This document shows positions 60,766 to 64,000 of a stretch of 64,000 nucleotides of DNA, piece after piece (position 1 is the first letter of the stretch; every line of letters begins with the position of its first letter). The stretch lies in contig CAZWLY010000006.1 of the NCBI GenBank assembly GCA_964634465.1, positions 62,001-126,000 of the forward strand, given 5' to 3'. The translations under genes were made by a program, and so were the position numbers. Under the pieces are notes generated by a model that was not told where the DNA came from, did not search any database, and worked only from the letters and a program-made list of their open reading frames with translations. This DNA comes from CAZWLY01 sp964634465 (lineage in GTDB: Bacteria > Desulfobacterota > Desulfarculia > G963662305).

Positions 60766-62070
60766 TCAACGGATATAACCGGCCAACCGTGGGAAGAAGA
60801 GGCACAGCCCCGGCCAATAGGTGGTCAGGGCCAGTACCGGCAACATGCCGACCCACATCAGGAACATGGCCGGCCGGAGGTACTCATCGGCCGAGCAATT
60901 TCCGATCCGCCCGGCTAAAAAAAGCATCGGCGCCGTCGGCGGGGTGACCGTACCCAATCCCAGATTAACCCCGACGATGGCCGCGAAGTGGAGCGGATGA
61001 ACACCCGCCTTGATGGCGATGGGGTAGAGAAGCCCTGCCGCCAGGACGGTTCCGCTCAGGTCGTTCATCATCATTCCCATGATCAACAGGACGATGTTCA
61101 GCAAAAACAGGGTTACATAAACGTTGGGCGAAATCCTGATCAGCCAGTTGGCGAGATCCTCGGTCACTCCCTCAACGACCAGTATCTTGGAGCTGACTTC
61201 GGTAAAGAAGATCATCAGGATGACCACGCCGCTGATGACCGAGGCCTGGATTACGGCGCCTCTGATCTCCCCCCAACCGATGACCCGGTAAAAAACCGTG
61301 GCCAGGACAAGCACGTAAAAGACGCCCAGACAGGCCGCTTCCGTCGGGGTGACGATCCCGCCGTAGATTCCGCCGAGAATGATCAGCGGCAGGACGAGAA
61401 CCGGGCTGGCCTTGAACCCGCTGCGGCCCACCGTGTGCAAATAACGGCCGAAGCTCGGCGGCTTGGGGATGGTCTTGACCGGCAGCTTGCGCACGGCCAC
61501 GGCGCTCAGGAAAGAGTACATGATGACGATCAGAATCGCCGGCCCCAACGTGGCCAGCCAAACCGCCGGGATGGAATTGCCGGTGATGATGGCGTAGAAG
61601 ATCATCGGTACGCTGGGGGGCACCAACTGGCCCAGGATGCCCGAGCAGGCGACCAATGCCGTGGCAAGCCCGCGCGGATAGCCGTGCTCCACCAGCCTCG
61701 GGATCATCACCGTCCCGATGCAGGCGATGGCCGCCGAGTCGGTTCCCGAGATGGCGCTGAACATGGCGGTGGTGACGACCGTCACCGCGCCCAGGCCGCC
61801 TTTGATGTGGCCGATCATGGAATTGACGAAATCGATCAGCCGGCGGGCCAGGCCGCTGGAATCCAGGATCATCCCGAAGAGGATGAAAAGCGGAACGGAT
61901 AACAGAACGACCGATCTGATCTTTATGAAACACGTCGGGATCAAATATGACGGATCGGCGCCGAACCAAATTATCAGGTACAGAGACAGGAGACCAAAGG
62001 CCATGGCGATCGGCACGCCGATCATTATGAAGACCATGACTCCAATGAATCCGAACAATACCGCTTCCAT
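60766..62070 (-). CDS. TRAP transporter large permease (DctM)
   Basis: A 434-residue protein with about 12 transmembrane segments. DctM signatures are SGTDSAAIACIGTVMIPRLVEHGY, GQLVPPSVPMIFYAI and GGIVTPTEAACLGVF. Last gene of the second TRAP operon, 12 bp after the small permease. It is only a distant relative of the one at 49025. Confidence 0.93.
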   Translation of the reverse strand: MEAVLFGFIGVMVFIMIGVPIAMAFGLLSLYLIIWFGADPSYLIPTCFIKIRSVVLLSVPLFILFGMILDSSGLARRLIDFVNSMIGHIKGGLGAVTVVTTAMFSAISGTDSAAIACIGTVMIPRLVEHGYPRGLATALVACSGILGQLVPPSVPMIFYAIITGNSIPAVWLATLGPAILIVIMYSFLSAVAVRKLPVKTIPKPPSFGRYLHTVGRSGFKASPVLVLPLIILGGIYGGIVTPTEAACLGVFYVLVLATVFYRVIGWGEIRGAVIQASVISGVVILMIFFTEVSSKILVVEGVTEDLANWLIRISPNVYVTLFLLNIVLLIMGMMMNDLSGTVLAAGLLYPIAIKAGVHPLHFAAIVGVNLGLGTVTPPTAPMLFLAGRIGNCSADEYLRPAMFLMWVGMLPVLALTTYWPGLCLFFPRLAGYIR

Positions 62071-62082
62071 CGAACAGACCTT

Positions 62083-62589
62083 TTATTGTGGACGTAAGGT
62101 GCGTCGAGTGAAGTCCACCATCTCCCAGAAGAAATAGATGGTCATCAGCACGGCCCCGACGAGCAAAGCCGCTTGGAAGTAGATCATGGGCACGCCGTGC
62201 GTCGGGGTGGTCTCTTTCGTCAGGATGCTCTCGGCGCAGAAGTCCCAACTCCACTTGGTGAAGATGAGAGACATGATCGTCGAGACGGCGGCGGAAAAGG
62301 CCCGGATAGCGTCGCGCCGGCGTTGGGATTTGACGATGACGTTGATGAACTCGGCCTTTATGTGGGTCCGCTCGTAGCTACCGTAGGAAGCGCCGATAAA
62401 GTAGAGCCAAACGGCCGCGTAACCGATAAACTGCTCCAGGCCGAACAGCGACGTGCCGAAAAGGTACCGGGTGACAATCTCGGCCAACATGGCTAAGGAG
62501 AGGAGGCTCATCAAGAAGAACAGAAAGCCCCTCTGCAGCGCAGCAGTCCAGGAACTCAATCCGCCCGATTCTTTGGTTCCGCCAGTCAT
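62083..62589 (-). CDS. TRAP transporter small permease (DctQ)
   Basis: A 168-residue protein with four hydrophobic segments. EIVTRYLFGTSLFGLEQFIGYA is the characteristic first-loop region. A ribosome site lies upstream (GAGGTTTC). It is 80 bp after the binding-protein gene and precedes DctM closely. Confidence 0.9.
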   Translation of the reverse strand: MTGGTKESGGLSSWTAALQRGFLFFLMSLLSLAMLAEIVTRYLFGTSLFGLEQFIGYAAVWLYFIGASYGSYERTHIKAEFINVIVKSQRRRDAIRAFSAAVSTIMSLIFTKWSWDFCAESILTKETTPTHGVPMIYFQAALLVGAVLMTIYFFWEMVDFTRRTLRPQ

Positions 62590-62669
62590 AATGAAACCTC
62601 GATGCCGCCGTACTCATCGAAAGGGGGCTCCGCTCGCGAATCGCGGCGGAGCCTCCCCTCTCGACCTTT

Positions 62670-63695
62670 CTACATGCCCACCATTTTCTTGAGCTCGGCC
62701 ATGGTTTCTTTCCCGAGAATCGGGGTATAGATATCCCAGCACTCACGGCACCGGCGCTTCCAGACTTCGAGTTCCTTGGGATACTCTTCGGCCATGTTGA
62801 TCACGGTCCAGCCGTGCTTTTTCAGCTTGGCCTGGTATTCCATCTCCTCGGCCTCGACCTGCTCCAGATGCTTGATGATGATCTTGTTCGTCTCCTCCTG
62901 AATGATCCTCTTGTACTCATCGGGCAGCTTGTTCCACTTTTTGAGGTTGAAAGAGACCGACCACATCTCGCCGAAGTCGTAGGTGACGATCATCGTGTTG
63001 GCCACGTCGCGGAACAGGTTGTACATGTAGACCGCACCGGAACCGACCCAGCCATCGGCCACGCCGGTGGAGATGGCGGTCGGGGTTTCGGCCCACGGAA
63101 TGGTCACCGTGGTGAAGCCCATCTTCTCCACGTAGCACTTGAAGATATCCATCGGCGGGCAGCGAACCTTGACCCCCTTGGCCTGCTCTGGAGTGGTGAC
63201 CGGTTTGCCCTTGAGACCGAGGCTGCCCAGGTTGTTGAGCCAAGTGCCCATGTAGTACAGCCCGGCGTCCGCGGCCCATTTTTTACCCAGCTTGTCGAAG
63301 ACGCCGTTGGGGGCGTAGACCTTGCGGACATCATCCCAGGTGCTGACCAGGAAGGGCAGATATGCGGCGTTCCAGCGCTCGTCCAGACTGGTGTCCCAGG
63401 CGTTGAACTGCATGTCCACGGCGCCCTTCATGGTCATGCGCTCAAGCTCCGTCCAGTCCCCGATCTCGGGTCCGAATATGCGCCAGGTGACCTTGCCGCC
63501 GGTTCGCTTGGTCACGTTCTCGCACATCTCTACGATGAGCTTGTGGGTCAAACTATCCTTGGGCATCATCGCCTGGGCGACTTTGAGTTTGATCTTGGGT
63601 AGATCCGCCGCCTGGGCCGCGAACGCGAACACGACCATGGCCGAGATCAAAGCAAGCCCCAAGGCCAATCGCCACCTTCTAGTCTTGCCAGTCAT
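62670..63695 (-). CDS. TRAP transporter substrate-binding protein (DctP)
   Basis: A 341-residue periplasmic protein with a signal peptide (KTRRWRLALGLALISAM, cleavage near AAQAAD). DctP features are LKVAQAMMPKDSLTHKL, KRTGGKVTWRIFGPEIG and KPVTTPEQAKGVKVRCPPM, the last containing the substrate-binding Arg. Position upstream of soxBDAG suggests an N-methylated glycine derivative such as sarcosine or betaine as ligand, but TRAP receptors mostly bind carboxylates, so this is only inference. AAGGAGGG precedes the ATG. Confidence 0.92.
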   Translation of the reverse strand: MTGKTRRWRLALGLALISAMVVFAFAAQAADLPKIKLKVAQAMMPKDSLTHKLIVEMCENVTKRTGGKVTWRIFGPEIGDWTELERMTMKGAVDMQFNAWDTSLDERWNAAYLPFLVSTWDDVRKVYAPNGVFDKLGKKWAADAGLYYMGTWLNNLGSLGLKGKPVTTPEQAKGVKVRCPPMDIFKCYVEKMGFTTVTIPWAETPTAISTGVADGWVGSGAVYMYNLFRDVANTMIVTYDFGEMWSVSFNLKKWNKLPDEYKRIIQEETNKIIIKHLEQVEAEEMEYQAKLKKHGWTVINMAEEYPKELEVWKRRCRECWDIYTPILGKETMAELKKMVGM

Positions 63696-64000
63696 GCCTC
63701 AAAACCCTCCTTATCCATGATTGCCGTTTGAAATTCGTATTATCTTCCCCAACCCCCACGGCAGGGCCCTAACCAAGTCCAGCAGGCAGGGACAACCGTC
63801 ATCTTCCGGTCATCGAGGCCGATTGTCGCCTTTCTGGTCCTTGGGTCGAACTAACTGAAGGCTGCGTCCCAGGCAAAACCGACGGGATACTATGCTTCAA
63901 TGTTTTAATGATTGGAACATTAGAATATAAAAAATGGCTTGTCAACCCAAAAAATCAGGCGGGGAAATGGCCGCTCATTCCTGAGTTCGGCGGGGCTGCC
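63696..64000. other. upstream region of the second TRAP operon
   Basis: No gene is seen between the dctP start and the end of the window. The promoter and operator described at 63899-63945 lie here; from 63946 to the end nothing is recognised. Confidence 0.5.
63899..63945 (-). promoter_or_regulatory. promoter and inverted-repeat operator of the second TRAP operon
   Basis: On the minus strand TTGACA (63945-63940), 17-bp spacer, TAATGT (63922-63917). An inverted repeat AATGTT/AACATT (63899-63904 with 63916-63921) overlaps the -10 and start site. The local AT-richness stands out from the surrounding DNA. The leader to dctP is about 210 bases. The regulator is not in the window. Confidence 0.55.

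Overview
The window is GC-rich bacterial chromosome, densely coding and Gram-negative in character: lipoprotein signal, TRAP transporters, O-antigen-type polysaccharide genes, a sigma-54 activator with a GAFTDA loop, and a def-fmt-rsmB-rpe order. These fit a member of the Desulfobacterota / former Deltaproteobacteria, but that placement is inference from gene style; no rRNA or other marker is present. No rRNA, tRNA, CRISPR array or intact insertion sequence was seen.

Region 1 (1-24 kb) is mostly housekeeping. It holds def-fmt-rsmB-rpe, two glycosyltransferases, an OsmC protein, hisB / lipoprotein / hisA, a receiver-like protein with a large internal insertion, a tRNA m1A methyltransferase, a MerR-type regulator and a NUDIX hydrolase. 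Next come a TetR regulator leading into motAB and a PilZ protein, then cobQ, a ThiS-like protein, a PAS sigma-54 activator and a sirtuin with a SAM hydrolase (DUF62). The region ends with an M24 peptidase, a GNAT protein, a hotdog thioesterase and a 3-hydroxyacyl-CoA dehydrogenase followed by a clear terminator.

Region 2 (24.7-46.4 kb) is one long minus-strand surface-polysaccharide locus of 17 genes. It has a WbpE-like aminotransferase, a nucleotide-sugar dehydrogenase, a WbpD-like N-acetyltransferase and a WecB/WbpI-like 2-epimerase, which together suggest a diacetamido-uronic acid sugar. It also has GDP-mannose dehydratase, a second SDR epimerase, five glycosyltransferases, two polyprenyl-phosphate sugar-1-phosphate transferases (one fused to a FlaA1-type membrane/Rossmann module), a Wzx-type flippase, two large O-antigen-ligase-like membrane proteins and an APS kinase. 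A NusG-family (UpxY/RfaH-like) antiterminator is transcribed divergently from its head.

Region 3 (47.6-63.7 kb) starts with a CheR methyltransferase and a THEP1-type NTPase. Two catabolic blocks follow on the minus strand. The first is a cupin-XRE regulator, class II HMG-CoA reductase, HMG-CoA lyase and a TRAP transporter, which reads as a mevalonate uptake-and-degradation operon. The second is a TRAP transporter followed by heterotetrameric sarcosine oxidase soxBDAG, with a decayed IS630-type transposase fragment between the two parts.

A dispersed repeat of about 90-105 bp, predicted to fold into three hairpins, occurs three times (19.66, 26.73 and 55.28 kb). One copy supplies the last codons and stop of soxG.
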